A DNA stretch of 64,000 nucleotides, taken from positions 15,505,218 to 15,569,217 of the forward strand of contig OZ020514.1 in NCBI GenBank assembly GCA_963971425.1. The letters are read 5' to 3'. Positions 10,141 through 20,983 of this stretch are shown here, piece by piece. The position numbers and the translations under genes were made by a program. The first letter of the stretch is position 1. Every line of letters starts with the position of its first letter. Source of the stretch: Bryoerythrophyllum caledonicum. Lineage: Eukaryota; Streptophyta; Bryopsida; Pottiales; Pottiaceae. The notes under the pieces are model-generated. The model did no database searches, was not told the origin of the DNA, and was given only the letters and a program-made list of their open reading frames with translations.

Positions 10141-12170
10141 CGCGACCGCTGCTCTCGTCTCCGTCGCAACCAACTTTGTTGCTCTCGTCTTCATTGTCCT
10201 GAACTTCCCTCCCGTAGCCACGGCCGGAAATTCCTAAACCGCAAATCATTCTCAACCAGTGCAGCGCCGCAGGTAAGCTCTCTCCTCGAGCGGTCCAGGT
10301 GAGTCACGGCCTGACAACCCTGGCCCGCAGCCATTCCGAAACCAGCGTAGCGCTACGGGTGAAAGTAGCGCCGGAAGTGAGCTCCTCTCAAGCGCCGCAG
10401 GTGAAGGTGACCACAGCGACCTGAGCTTCTAGTTTCCACTTTTCTACGTCCTATGGTCTTCGTGAGGCTCAGGTCCCGCAGAACAATAGATGAGAGGAAG
10501 CGAGGTGAGAGTTCAGTTTTGCGGCGTCGCAACCAGTTCTGTCGCCCTTGGCGCGGCACTTGGCGAGAGGAGAGTTCAGTTTTGCTGTCACCTTTACCTA
10601 CGACGCAACCAGCCCCGTCGCCCTCTGCACGATGCCTGGTGAGAAGAGAGTTTTGTTCACCTCTGGTGAGATGAGAGTTAGGTCACCTTCACTTGTGACG
10701 CATGAGTTATTATAACTGCATTGCTTGATTGAAATGTCCAAGCAGTTTCCTCAGCTCCATAATTCCATCTGTAAGTCTATTTTGTTGGACACTACTATCA
10801 CGGAATTGCATTGCTGCTTCAAATAAAATTGTTCTCACTTCTGTTGTGGAGTATTTTAACTTGGCAGATATAATCATTCATAAGAAAAGAGCAGTACTTT
10901 TCTAAGCCCAACACCTGCACTTTCAATTGATGTAGCTTGTCCTTGTCGGATCCATTTCAAATATTGCAAAGTGTAGGGCAAAATTTGTAACATGCAATTT
11001 CCTGCCACATGGTAGAGATATCTGCAAAGTAGCTTGGAATTTGGTTGTGAATTCAATTAAGGTAAATTCCCCTATAAGTGACAAGTCAAGCAGTCAAGCA
11101 ATGTGCATATTATGTATGGAGAAAACAAATAATAATATTAGGACCAAAATAATGATCAATTATGACATGATCAAAAATTACATTTGAACTCTAGTGCAAT
11201 GAATAAGGTAACAAAACCTTTTATTTCTATTTTCAGTTATAGGATCTCAATTATGACTTGTTATGTAACATACTCACAAAATTTCATAAACTTTGATAAC
11301 ACAGATTGAAAGTTGTAGAGCTCAAGGTAAAGAGAATACTTCATTTCTTCCCTCCATTGAGTGGATCAGCAGACTTTAAGTTCATTTGATGTCAATTGAT
11401 TGCACTAGAAAAGGCTAAATGTATTACCATCGTAAAGAGGCTCTCCATAATCAAGGTCTTGTCACCCTCCGCAGTCAAATAAACATTTGGTTCTTGTAGG
11501 GACAAGGAAGAGCCACCTTCAGTAGCAAGTACAAAGTGCAACCACATCATAGAGAGGACCCACCAGGTCTGCATGTTCCAACCAAATACAAATCCGATCT
11601 ATTGTGAGCACTGTGAAAGAATTGAAGGGTTACAACCAGGTCTAGATGAGCTCACAATAGTCAGCAGAAGGAACATCTCACTAGGGCAAGTTTAACAAGG
11701 ATTGAAAGATTCCCTTCGCCGAATGTGGAAAGAAGCACACGAACGCAGATTGTGGGAAAAAGCACACGAGCAAAGCTGCTAGTAACGCATATACAAAGTA
11801 TACAAGGTGACCGGTGGAAACTGAAAGCTCACCTTCAGGTTGTTGCGGTCACCTTAACCTGTGGCGCTTGATAAGAGAGCTCACCTACCGTGCCCTAGAG
11901 GAGCACACTTGCGGCGCATGAGAGGAGCTTACTTCCGACGCTGCTTTCATGTACGGCGCTGCGTTGTTTTTGGAATGGCTACGGGTTAGGATTTCCACCG
12001 TGTCTCACCTACGGCGCTTGAGAAGAGAGCTCATTTGCGGCGCTGCGCTGGTTTCGGAATGGTTTTAGGGTTAAGGTTTTGAGGCCGTGGCTGCAGACGA
12101 GAGGTTCAGGTCGACGGACACGAGAACAACGGAGTTGGTTGCGACCAGAAGAGGGCAACAAGCAGCCGCT
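10141..12170. mobile_element. Foldback element with long imperfect inverted arms
   Basis: About 10,150-10,445 is similar to the reverse complement of about 11,800-12,150. Shared words include GTCGCAACCAACT, CCATTCCGAAACCAGCG and AAGCGCCGCAGGTGAAGGTGAC. The arms are about 300 bp, GC-rich and internally repetitive (AGCGCCGCAGGTGA words). The 1.35-kb interior (10,446-11,799) has no convincing frame. The right arm abuts a broken Harbinger transposase, suggesting insertion into it. Exact ends and target duplication were not found. Confidence 0.7.
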
Positions 12171-12515
12171 CATGGCAGCCATACGACTGCCATGCGGCCC
12201 CTATCTGGCCCTGGGTTTCCTGGGTTGGGGCCTGGCTGACCATATGGGGCAAGCATGCTTATGAACCTACTGAACAACTTGTTCTTATCACAGAGGATGT
12301 TTGAAACGATGTCTACATACTTGCGTATTGTGGAGGCTCCAACATGGAAGCAATCAGCAATATGTTCAATGGAGTAACCATGGGCAAATTTGTAGAGTAC
12401 TATAGCGACAATCTTCCTCATCTCCAACTAAAGCCTAACAAGGTCTATGATATGGGATTGCACATAGGGTGTTAATACCTCAACCAATTCACGAAATGCG
12501 GCGGGTACGAAATGC
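12170..12515 (-). pseudogene. PIF/Harbinger (ALP1-like) transposase fragment
   Basis: On the minus strand one frame reads FRELVEVLTPYVQS, then an in-frame TAG, then MRKIVAIVLYKFAHGYSIEH followed by a helix-turn-helix stretch (IADCFHVGASTIRKYVDIV). This is the N-terminal helical and HTH region typical of plant ALP1-like/HARBI1 transposases. The catalytic DDE part is absent: after SRFIS the sequence becomes Gly/Pro-rich and unrelated, next to the foldback arm. It is a fragment with no likely function. Confidence 0.6.
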
Positions 12516-12922
12516 GGCAGGGCTCATTCTTTAAAAATACATGAATTTATTGTACTTACTTTCTTCAGAGGCTCTCCAAACAATAGGTTCTACGAAATTT
12601 CCAATGCGTGTGTTGCCTTAACTCCACCCAAAACATCCGTGGAAGATGAGTCTTCCTATCTGCAAATAATGAAATCATAGAAAGGTAATGGAACTTGGAA
12701 GTTGTAGTCTTGTAAGACCACGTTGCCCATGATTCTAGACTTTTCACGTTAGGGAGTAGCATTGGAGGATGACAAGGCATTGTGGATTTGTATAATGTGA
12801 TTAACAAAAGCAACTACAGAAAAGGATCTATATTGTCTAGAATATGATCCATTGTTGCTTAGAGTCGCCTACAAAATAAAAATAACAATACAACCCTGAA
12901 GAAATATGATATAAACAACAAT
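12516..12922. other. Left flank of the large element
   Basis: AT-rich sequence with no supported gene; a short minus-strand frame at 12,565-12,813 has no recognisable domain and may be decayed Harbinger sequence. The CAAT at 12,919-12,922 is the candidate target-site duplication of the large element. Confidence 0.4.
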
Positions 12923-12950
12923 AACGGATATTTAACTAAATATGGACAAA
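12923..12950 (+). repeat. Left terminal inverted repeat
   Basis: 28 bases starting AACGGATATT and ending TGGACAAA; exact reverse complement of 29,639-29,666. Inside it ATATTTA-AC-TAAATAT is itself palindromic. Preceded directly by CAAT. Confidence 0.9.
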
Positions 12951-13206
12951 TCGATCAATTATGGACCAAAAAACAACTTAGACTCGGATTTCATTTCCTA
13001 TATCATACAAAAAAACAAGAAAATATGGGCTAAATCCTAAACATATACATTCGAAATTGCGTGCCACCAAACATTGTCCCACACAAAACTATAATAATTG
13101 TCTCATATCATAATAAAGTCTCTTCAAAACCACTAGAATCCTTAACTTTAAGCGTTGGCTGTCAATCCACAAAATCTAAAGATTCTCCAAAAACCTACAG
13201 ATTCTC

Positions 13207-13300
13207 CGTAGACCCTAAATACTCTCCCAGACCCTAAATATTCTCTCAGACCCTAAATATTCCCCTTGAACCCTAAAAAATCTCCATATGCCCTAAGGAT
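13207..13300 (+). repeat. Telo-box-like tandem repeat in the left subterminal region
   Basis: CCCTAAA occurs at about 13,213, 13,232, 13,251 and 13,271, with CCCTAAG at 13,291. The words are 19-20 bp apart and embedded in a CTCTCAGACCCTAAATATT-like unit. CCCTAAA is the plant telomere unit and telo-box core. Confidence 0.75.
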
Positions 13301-13742
13301 TCTTGAAGACAGAATTAAAGGTCGGGGGCCAGCCGACAAAGAAAGAGGAGGAATCAGAATCACCGAATATTTTTATAGAAGAAATCTCATGATTAAAAAA
13401 GGTGAGTAAAAAAACTCCAATGATTAAACAAATTATTCGAAAAATGGGATGAAAAATAAGGTGATAATTTGGAAATTAAACCAAAAATATGAAGCAATGA
13501 GAGGTGGTCAACATGAAAACGAAGTACGTGGTTTGTCCTACGAGTCCAGACATCGGCCGGCAGCCGACGGACAACAGAGACTTTAGAGGACAACAAACAA
13601 AGAAGGCTCCCGGAAGGCAGCTCGCAAAAATAGTAGCAGTTGGCAGAATGATCTCCTGAACAATTATGGAAACACTAAGAGAGTAAAGGCAAGAGTAAGA
13701 AGGGCAAACAGATGATCTCCAAACTCGAAATAAAAAAAGGTT

Positions 13743-13759
13743 GTCGGCTGGCAGCCGAC
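13743..13759. repeat. Perfect 17-bp palindrome, left subterminal
   Basis: Exact consensus; one of four copies clustered within 610 bp in the left subterminal region. Confidence 0.9.
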
Positions 13760-14209
13760 AAGAAGAACTTCAATGATAAAGAATGAAATCCTGCCAACAG
13801 AATGTTGTGAAAAAAGCATCCATCAAGTAAGTCCGGCAAAGTGGGTAAAACAATACAAGTGATCAATCTGAAGACAGAAACAAAGAAGAGGAAGTGGGTT
13901 TCATAAATAGATGACTGCCCATTGGCAGCACGTAAAATACTGAACATACATAAACAACCATCAAGAGAATACATTGATAACAAAATTCTATTATACACAG
14001 CATTCTACAAAGCACAACATTAAAACAGAAAGGTAAAACAAGCTTGACTAAAATAAAGTACATCAAGGATAAGATTCGAATAGAGCACGATATTTTAGTC
14101 CAAATAAATGTTACATTTGGAGGTGCCCCATAGATGGCAGCAGTCTGGAAAATCGATTAGAGAAAAGCAACTGCAGAGGACTATTTACAAGTTGAACTAC
14201 ACTTGACAT

Positions 14210-14644
14210 CTACCAGTTCTTGCGCCATGCAGGAGCGTACATATCGGAGTCCACGTCCGAACCGGTGTCGCATCCAGTTTCAAATGGATTACCCGAAAAG
14301 CTTGAAAACGAATCGCTGTCAAAGTTTCCGGTAGCCCACAAGTCCACCTCGTCCGATCCATTGCAGTGGAGGTCATCTTCATCAGAGCATCCTAACTGTG
14401 CAACGACATGCTGACCGCCATCGTCGTCTGAATCGACATCGTGGTTGGACTCCTCTTCGTCATCTTCCTCGTTCCAATTCTCCTCATGAACGTCAGTTGA
14501 TGGAACAGTGCTATCCACAGAGTTTTCAGACATTATACTATTCTGAGACTCTGCCTCCCTGGTAACTCTGGCCTCATTTGCCTCCCTCTCCTCCCTTTCC
14601 TCTCTCGCTCTCCTGACAAGCGCCATACTACGAGTCTCAACCAT
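14210..14644 (-). CDS. Small acidic protein with charged coiled-coil start
   Basis: 144 residues from ATG 14,644-14,642 to a stop at 14,210. It starts MVETRSMALVRRAREEREER, an Arg/Glu-rich probable coiled coil, and continues into a Ser/Asp/Glu-rich acidic tail with several Asp/Glu runs and a final AWRKNW. I recognise no family. A decayed counterpart with the same MVETR start and a CDTG.D.DS segment lies at 47.9-48.3 kb beyond the second transposase-like copy, so the gene belongs to the element. The frame extends upstream of the ATG across an acceptor-like TTTCCAG, so it may instead be a last exon. A regulatory or accessory role is only a guess. Confidence 0.55.
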   Translation of the reverse strand: MVETRSMALVRRAREEREEREANEARVTREAESQNSIMSENSVDSTVPSTDVHEENWNEEDDEEESNHDVDSDDDGGQHVVAQLGCSDEDDLHCNGSDEVDLWATGNFDSDSFSSFSGNPFETGCDTGSDVDSDMYAPAWRKNW

Positions 14645-15119
14645 GTCGTCGGCTGGAAACAGAATCAGACTAAGAAAAGAAGAAATCACTCCAACCTGTG
14701 GCAAATATAAACCAAGATACACAAAAACAACTGAACACAATGAGATACTTCACATACAGTGAATCCGTGAATTTATAATTCACTTGCCGCAAATTGTGCA
14801 CCAACAATAATTACTCATTGACAACTACCCATCTACTCGTCATAATGATACCGAGCAACACACGTGCCACAGATTTAAGTCTTTCCTTCACACGCACGAA
14901 GACTTTGACCACGAAAAATGGATCGAACTGCATATGCAAAATACAGAGGTTGTCGGGTGGCAGCCGACAAAAATAACACCAACTACTCAGACTGAGATCA
15001 TGACAGATGAGTTACTTGAAAAATGTATCAATGGCCGAATGACCGGCAGATACTACTGTTCCAGGCAGCATTCAAATTAAAATATGATGAACTAATTACA
15101 TTGCAGAAAACATCAACCC

Positions 15120-15136
15120 GTCGGCTGGCAGCCGAC
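15120..15136. repeat. Perfect 17-bp palindrome after the transposase-like stop codon
   Basis: Exact consensus, 13 nt downstream (minus strand) of the TGA at 15,152-15,150. The second element has a degenerate copy 11 nt after the matching stop (47,360). Confidence 0.9.
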
Positions 15137-15149
15137 CAAGAAAATGATA

Positions 15150-18100
15150 TCATTCGCTACTGCCATGAACAGAGATGCCACCAGCCTCCAAACAAGCCAT
15201 TGCAGCGCTCGTTGCTTCACGTGGGATACGATGGGTCTTTGGAGGCCCACGCTTATTATGAGATGGGTAGCGATGCGAGAAGAGAACGATTCTACAGTTC
15301 TGAACATCTGGATCCCTGTGCTCACGCTCCGACCGCCTATTCCAGCACTCCTTCCCGATGATCTTCTTAGAATCTTTCTTGGTCGTGAGTGGAACCCACC
15401 ATTCAACTTTAAAGTTTCCGTAGGAATCCCGAGGACTGTGGTGGACGCACTCCAGTACCCGGCCCATCCACACAGGAAGGTAATGCCCAGTGCAAGGTCG
15501 GCAGAGAACAAAATCACCAAGGAGAACATCACGAAATGGATTGAAGGATAATTTCGGACGGCTCATTTCGGGGCCGCAGAAAGGGTAAGCGTCAGGTTCA
15601 TCTTCTGGTGTGACATCCAAGCCGGAAATAATTGCATCCGGCTGTGACGCAGCGTGAGCATGATCACGCATCCAGTCCGATTTCGGCTAGAATCCTTCTA
15701 GCAGACAGTCGGGGTTTGGTGGGAGAGGACCGGATATTAGTTGTAAAAGACGCTCCCAATAATCAATCAAAGGTTCCATATCCGCGGCATATCGTTTGTC
15801 TCGAGCCATGCCCGTCCTCCAGAACTCAATATACTTTGGAATACCGTTCTTGATAAAGGACTGCTTCTCGCTGTTTCCAGTCGCTCTTGCAACCTCCTTC
15901 TCCTTGTTTCGCTTCGATTCGTTGACATGAACGTCACCCCAAAGCGGCTTGAAGGGTACTGATTTTGGATCACCAATCGGAAGGTTTGGATTCCCGAATT
16001 GATCCGCCGTCCACATCTTCACAGGCTTATCTGAATGCAATATACAAGAAAGTTAGACAGAGACAAGAATGCAATGAAATGGAAGGAATGAAGGACAAAA
16101 GAAGCACAAAGGTAAAATCCATCGGCTGGCAGCCGACATATAAGTAACAAGAAAATCAACAGAAAATAAATGCAAACATAACAATGACAAAAACAAATGA
16201 GCCTCACCTGGAGGGAGCCATGATGAATTCGTCGCACTTCTCTTGTATCTCATGACCGGCCATCCCGCATCTTCACCTTCCTCTTCAACGTAAAATTTGA
16301 AAAGGTGCATCTCACCAAGGCCAACAAGCTTATTCTTGCCTTCGTGATGGTAATCAGCAATGTAACTTTTGAAATCAGCAACCTCTTGAACAAGTTCAGG
16401 AATAAAGGCTACTATCTTCTGAGAGTCCATGAAAAATTTCATGAGGTCAGCTAAGCAGTAAATGTTTTTCCGTTTGATGAATTTTGAAAGGTAACTAAAA
16501 TGCGCGTCAATGTCTTCATGAGTGTGGCCGACAATCAAGAATCCCACAGTCACTTCCTTAAAAATTCGTCTGGCTGTGAGAAGCAAACAGAAGGCCATGA
16601 CGAACCTGTTCTTGTTATCCTTTGCAGAGTTATCAAGTTGGAGATACAGTTTCCGAGGAAGCTTAACTTCCGGTTGAGCGAGCGAAGAAACTGGAAGCGG
16701 ATCGCCCCTAGCTTCTGGAATCGACGAACTACATCTAGATTTACCGCGGAGTAAAGATTCAAAGAACGAATTCTGAGGTGGACATGTAAAAAGCTGCTTT
16801 GACTCACACACAGGTCGGCGCTCCAGTGCCCGAAGAACACGGCAAATGGACGAAATTGTGAAATTGGAGTCCCCAGGCCATAAGGACGTGGAGTAATGCG
16901 CATACGCATCGTCGCCGTGACCGTGAGTAAGCATGCCAGTACATGAAATAGGAATCTGTCCAAGACCTGCGGTCGCTTTCGTAATCCGCTGCATTCTTGG
17001 AATGGCCGTCTTTGAAGTATCCATCTTGTCGTGAATAATGCAGAGAAACTCAGACGGGTAATTAATGGACTGAGATGTCCATCCGGAGTACACATTATGG
17101 CAAGCACTTTGGTAGTTGAGATGTCGCGCCCGATCATCATGCAGTGCTTGCCACTTGTCGGACCCGCGAGGATATTTGGCTAGAAACTCAACCAGATAGT
17201 CACACTCGGTACATCTCGAAAAGTTGCTACCCACGGCCTTCACTTCAACGTTCCGAAAAAACTTCCGTTTCAATCGACTAACAGCAGATTGCGAAATCGG
17301 CTTGACACAACATTCAGAGTTCACCTGGAATCGAAAGAGATAGCGATCAAGACTAATGAAGTAGAATTAATGAGATGCAAAAATAGACATGCATCGGCTG
17401 TCAGCCGACACAATGGGATATATGAGCAAGTCAAATGTACAAGTAGTAATAATGTTAAACCATACCAGGTTGGACATATCACGGAGATGATTCCAGTCCA
17501 TCGCAGCAGGAAGAACCATCAGAGATGCAACCCTCTTGTTGCCGATGACTCGAAACTCATTTGGCATGTGGTCTGCATTATCGTTGATGATTCTGGAAAT
17601 GGTCCCTTGAGCCTGAATTGTCTGAGACCTAGGGCGCAAAATTCCCGCATTTCCATGACCGCCATTTACACGTCCGTTCAATGAATCCGATTTATACTTG
17701 TAGTATGCAGACTTGGAGACGCCATGAATGCGAAACCACGCAACTTCGCAAACATCGACACCATGCAGAGTTATGAAGGGTTTCCGGAAGCTAGGAACAT
17801 CGTGGAGTTGGCCCTGAACAGCGTACGCAGTTTCACGCCGTTGCTCAAAGCTTGAGGAGTAGAACTGCTGGCGGATTCTACAAGTGTCCGCCCAAAGAAA
17901 AATCTGACAGCATCGTCTCGAACAACACTTTTTCGAACTAACAAGTTGACAAGAATCTTTGGACTGGAGGCGTCGAAAGTTGGTAACAGAAACATCGCAC
18001 TTCTGCTTAAGCTTCCGTTTCATACCTCTGTATGGATCCTTGACCACCCCCTCAAGCCCGTCATCTCTACATGTGGCTTGATTGTGCTCAGAGCAGTAGA

Positions 18101-19226
18101 TGAGGCACTCTGACAGCAGTGGACCACCTTCAAGGCGCGTGTGCGAAATCTTCCAGCGCAGCGTCATCATCTAAAGATCCTCATGCTCAGAAACAAAGAA
18201 TACGCCAACGTCTGTGTCACCCAAAACGTCCGCATCACATGTTTCATGCGGGAGACAAACTTGAATCATCGCCCGCCCAACTAAAGCGAGATTATTGTCG
18301 AGCAAATGGCAGTACTTGTTCCTCCATTGTGGTCTATCCGGATACTGAAATTGATCACAATTGACCCCTGAAGGGAAGGTTGCTTCAATCGGTGGTTGAT
18401 CAGTTGAACGTCGGCTGCCAGCCGACGGAACGTCCTCATATCGCTCTCGACATGCTTCGGAGTCGCTTCCCGAATCCACATTGAATCCTGTGGACACTTG
18501 AAAAGTGTTGTCATCATAGATCCTGTCCCTGCGATCGTCGTCATCCAAAGCGCCTGACATCTCACTCACTGAATATTCATCAGATGAGGAGTATCCAGTG
18601 TCGTCACCGACACGCATGGGGCGAACTCGATAGCCACTCCAGAGAACAAGGTTATCCATCGTGTCACCAAGCGAGATCACCTCATGGAGCTCGCAGTATG
18701 CGGTATGAGTGAGGAACTTAACATTTACTGTCTGGACTCGGACAACCAGGAAAAAGCTCTGAGGAATTAGGAACCCTTCCCACGATCCCTTTGGTGAGCA
18801 CTCATTGATAACTCCAACGCCTGCACAACAGCTGTGACCCATGACATCAACAAGGAGGGCAACCTTCATTCCGTCACGAAGGTTCAGAAACGACAGAACT
18901 GGTTTGATATCCTCGACGGGTTGCAATATGGATTCCGGTTGATCCTCATTGAGTTCGTCGATGAAAGCGAATGGACGCAGGTCAGCCGCATCCCAATCGA
19001 TTGACCGGCCAGAGCATTCGCGAAGCATGGATAGTCCATCAATTGGGACCGGGATGGGCATTTCCATCGAATTGGAAACATCGATTACCTTGACACGAAT
19101 AATCCATGGATCCCTCAGAATGATTTTTTGAACAACTGCGCGTCCAGCATAATAGAGACCTGAGTAAGTTAGGGCGACTTGAACACCTTTGCGTGGCTTC
19201 CATCAACCTGATTTTCCGTTCTTCAT
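15150..19226 (-). pseudogene. DDE-type transposase-like protein (DUF7869-like), 3 exons, three in-frame stops
   Basis: Exons 19226-17466, 17324-16208 and 16030-15150 join in frame to 1,253 codons. N-terminal half: Cys-rich segment (CCSRRCCQIFLWADTCRIRQ) and a KSAYYKYKS region. Second exon: IIHDKMDTSKTA, THGHGDDAYAHY, LYLQLDNSAKDNKNRF and VGHTHEDIDAHFS. This Asp...Asp-Asn...His-Glu-Asp order is the RNase H/DDE-like pattern of eukaryotic DUF7869 proteins. The last exon has a GDFVLCRP...VEWWVP module resembling a BAH or Tudor-like fold. In-frame stops: TGA 19,205-19,203 just after the putative start, TAG 18,173-18,171 and TAG 15,689-15,687. All else is open, so decay is slight. Both introns carry the palindrome. 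Transposase role is inferred from family and from its place in a TIR element; DUF7869 assignment is from memory. Confidence 0.75.
18410..18426. repeat. Perfect 17-bp palindrome inside a coding exon
   Basis: Exact consensus lying in the open frame of the transposase-like gene, unless a small unrecognised intron covers it. The matching place in the second element (44,607) has a degenerate copy. Confidence 0.9.
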
Positions 19227-20983
19227 AAACGATAAAATGGGTCCGCAGTCCAAGATCTAGAATGCCAACTGGGCTTCATCCGCTGGGAGCCGACAAAATT
19301 TGTCGAAGATATCAACCTATGGATCCAGCTCGAGAACGGCTCACAAATAGGGAGTGTGTGAATGCATGCGTCACATAGTCAAAACTGATGCATTAGGTTT
19401 TTGGATTAGGGTTCAAGATTAGGGTTTCGAGTTTTGGGTGAACTTCCAAAGGATTTCAGTGCTTTTGCATGAGACTTGGGAATCTGTGATTCGGAAAGAG
19501 CATGTGCGTGATTTCTTGGAATAAAGATACAAACTGAGAAGGTGCACTTTTGTACACACATTTGGTTCCAGTGTTTAGGGTATCAAGACTTCAGGTAGTC
19601 AGGTGATCAACGCAGAATCAGCGTTAAGGTGAGGCAACAAGGTCGACTTACATAGTATCAAATTGCATCTCAAAATCTAGAAAGCTGCAGGACAATACAC
19701 TGATTTTACTGAACATGGAATCTGAGCTCTAACCGGAGAAAGCATTGAACTTAATTGAACCAGACATGATCGCCTAAACCATAAATGAACGCCTACTTCC
19801 GGTAAGTGCTTGTCAACGCGCAACAGGTAGAATGCTTGAATGCTAAATACAGCCAGTGCACAAAAGTGCAAAGCGGATGATCTAAGCTGAGACAATAACT
19901 ATACTACACGAAAGCGTGTGAGAGCAGGTGTAATAAAGAGAAGCAGACGAGAAATGACAGAGGATACGGAGTAGATGCGTTGATATCCCTCTCTCAGCTG
20001 AACAATATGCGCGAAAGTCGATTTTGAAATTTCGCGCCAGAAACACCTTCGTGGATTCGCGCCCAGAAATTCGAGCGCATTCATTCTTGGATTTCAAATT
20101 CAAATTTGAACAAAATCGAATGTGAAATTTCAACACGAAACTTCCTTGCGAAATTCGAAAAGATTTTTTCAGAGAATCAAAAACAAAATATAAATGACGA
20201 GGAAGAATGAGTCGAATCCGAAAGCCAAACTAAAAAGAAATTTCAAAAAATCAAAGAATATATAAAAGAGACATTTAAGAAAATCTAAATTAGAATATTA
20301 AAAAGAAAGTTACATCAGATCAAAAAAACGACAAGTAAATATTAATATTGGAAAATTATAAAATAAATTTAAATGAAATTGAAAATGCCAACTATAAATC
20401 CAGCCGGTTGGATGAAAACTGACAGACTACCGAGACTATCAAACAATCAGACTACTGAGACGCTTCGATGGCCTTTCGATTAAGGACGAAAATTGATCGA
20501 ACGGTCGCGGCGTTCAGATTTGAGGACGAATAAAAGGTCAGGCTTCCACCAAACCGGGTCATTTGCAATCTACTCTTCCTGGTTTAGTTAAGCAGCTTCA
20601 GGAATAGGTTGTAAGACTTTTCCTTGTTTAGGACTGAATCCGTCCGCGGCCACCTGATGTAGTGTTTCCGGAAGTTGAAGAAAGTAGTGGAGGAGCACCT
20701 AGCAGGCAGAACGAGGCGGAGGAGCTCAAGCGCTAGAGTCAAAGTGACCAGCCGACGGGTTTTTTCCAGCAGCCGACAAAATGACGTCAGTCGATAGGTA
20801 TAATTCTCTTTCACCGTCGGCTGCCAGCCAACGGCAAGCTGTATATATTTTGGATTTTTTCAATTCTTAGTTCCATTGAATGAAGTAATGCTATATATTG
20901 TAGCAATTGTGCTCTGTTCCAATGGTAATCTTTAGTGTCGGCTGCCAGCCGATGACGTTCTACTCAGATGTGGCTCACGAGCA
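19227..20983. promoter_or_regulatory. Central divergent promoter of the large element
   Basis: About 1.75 kb between the two divergent blocks with no supported gene. It holds palindromes at 19278, 20816 and 20937 and half sites near 20,750-20,777. ATTAGGGTT telo-box-like words occur at about 19,405 and 19,419. A plus-strand TATATAAAAG at about 20,259 and TGTATATATT near 20,840 are candidate core promoter elements. 20,200-20,400 is strongly AT-rich. The palindrome at 20937 is followed by CTACTCAG, a possible 5' UTR splice acceptor. Confidence 0.6.

Noticed and set aside
13675-13998. Hydrophobic minus-strand frame in the element's left end
   Set aside because: Runs across palindromes, has no counterpart in copy 2 and no recognisable domain.
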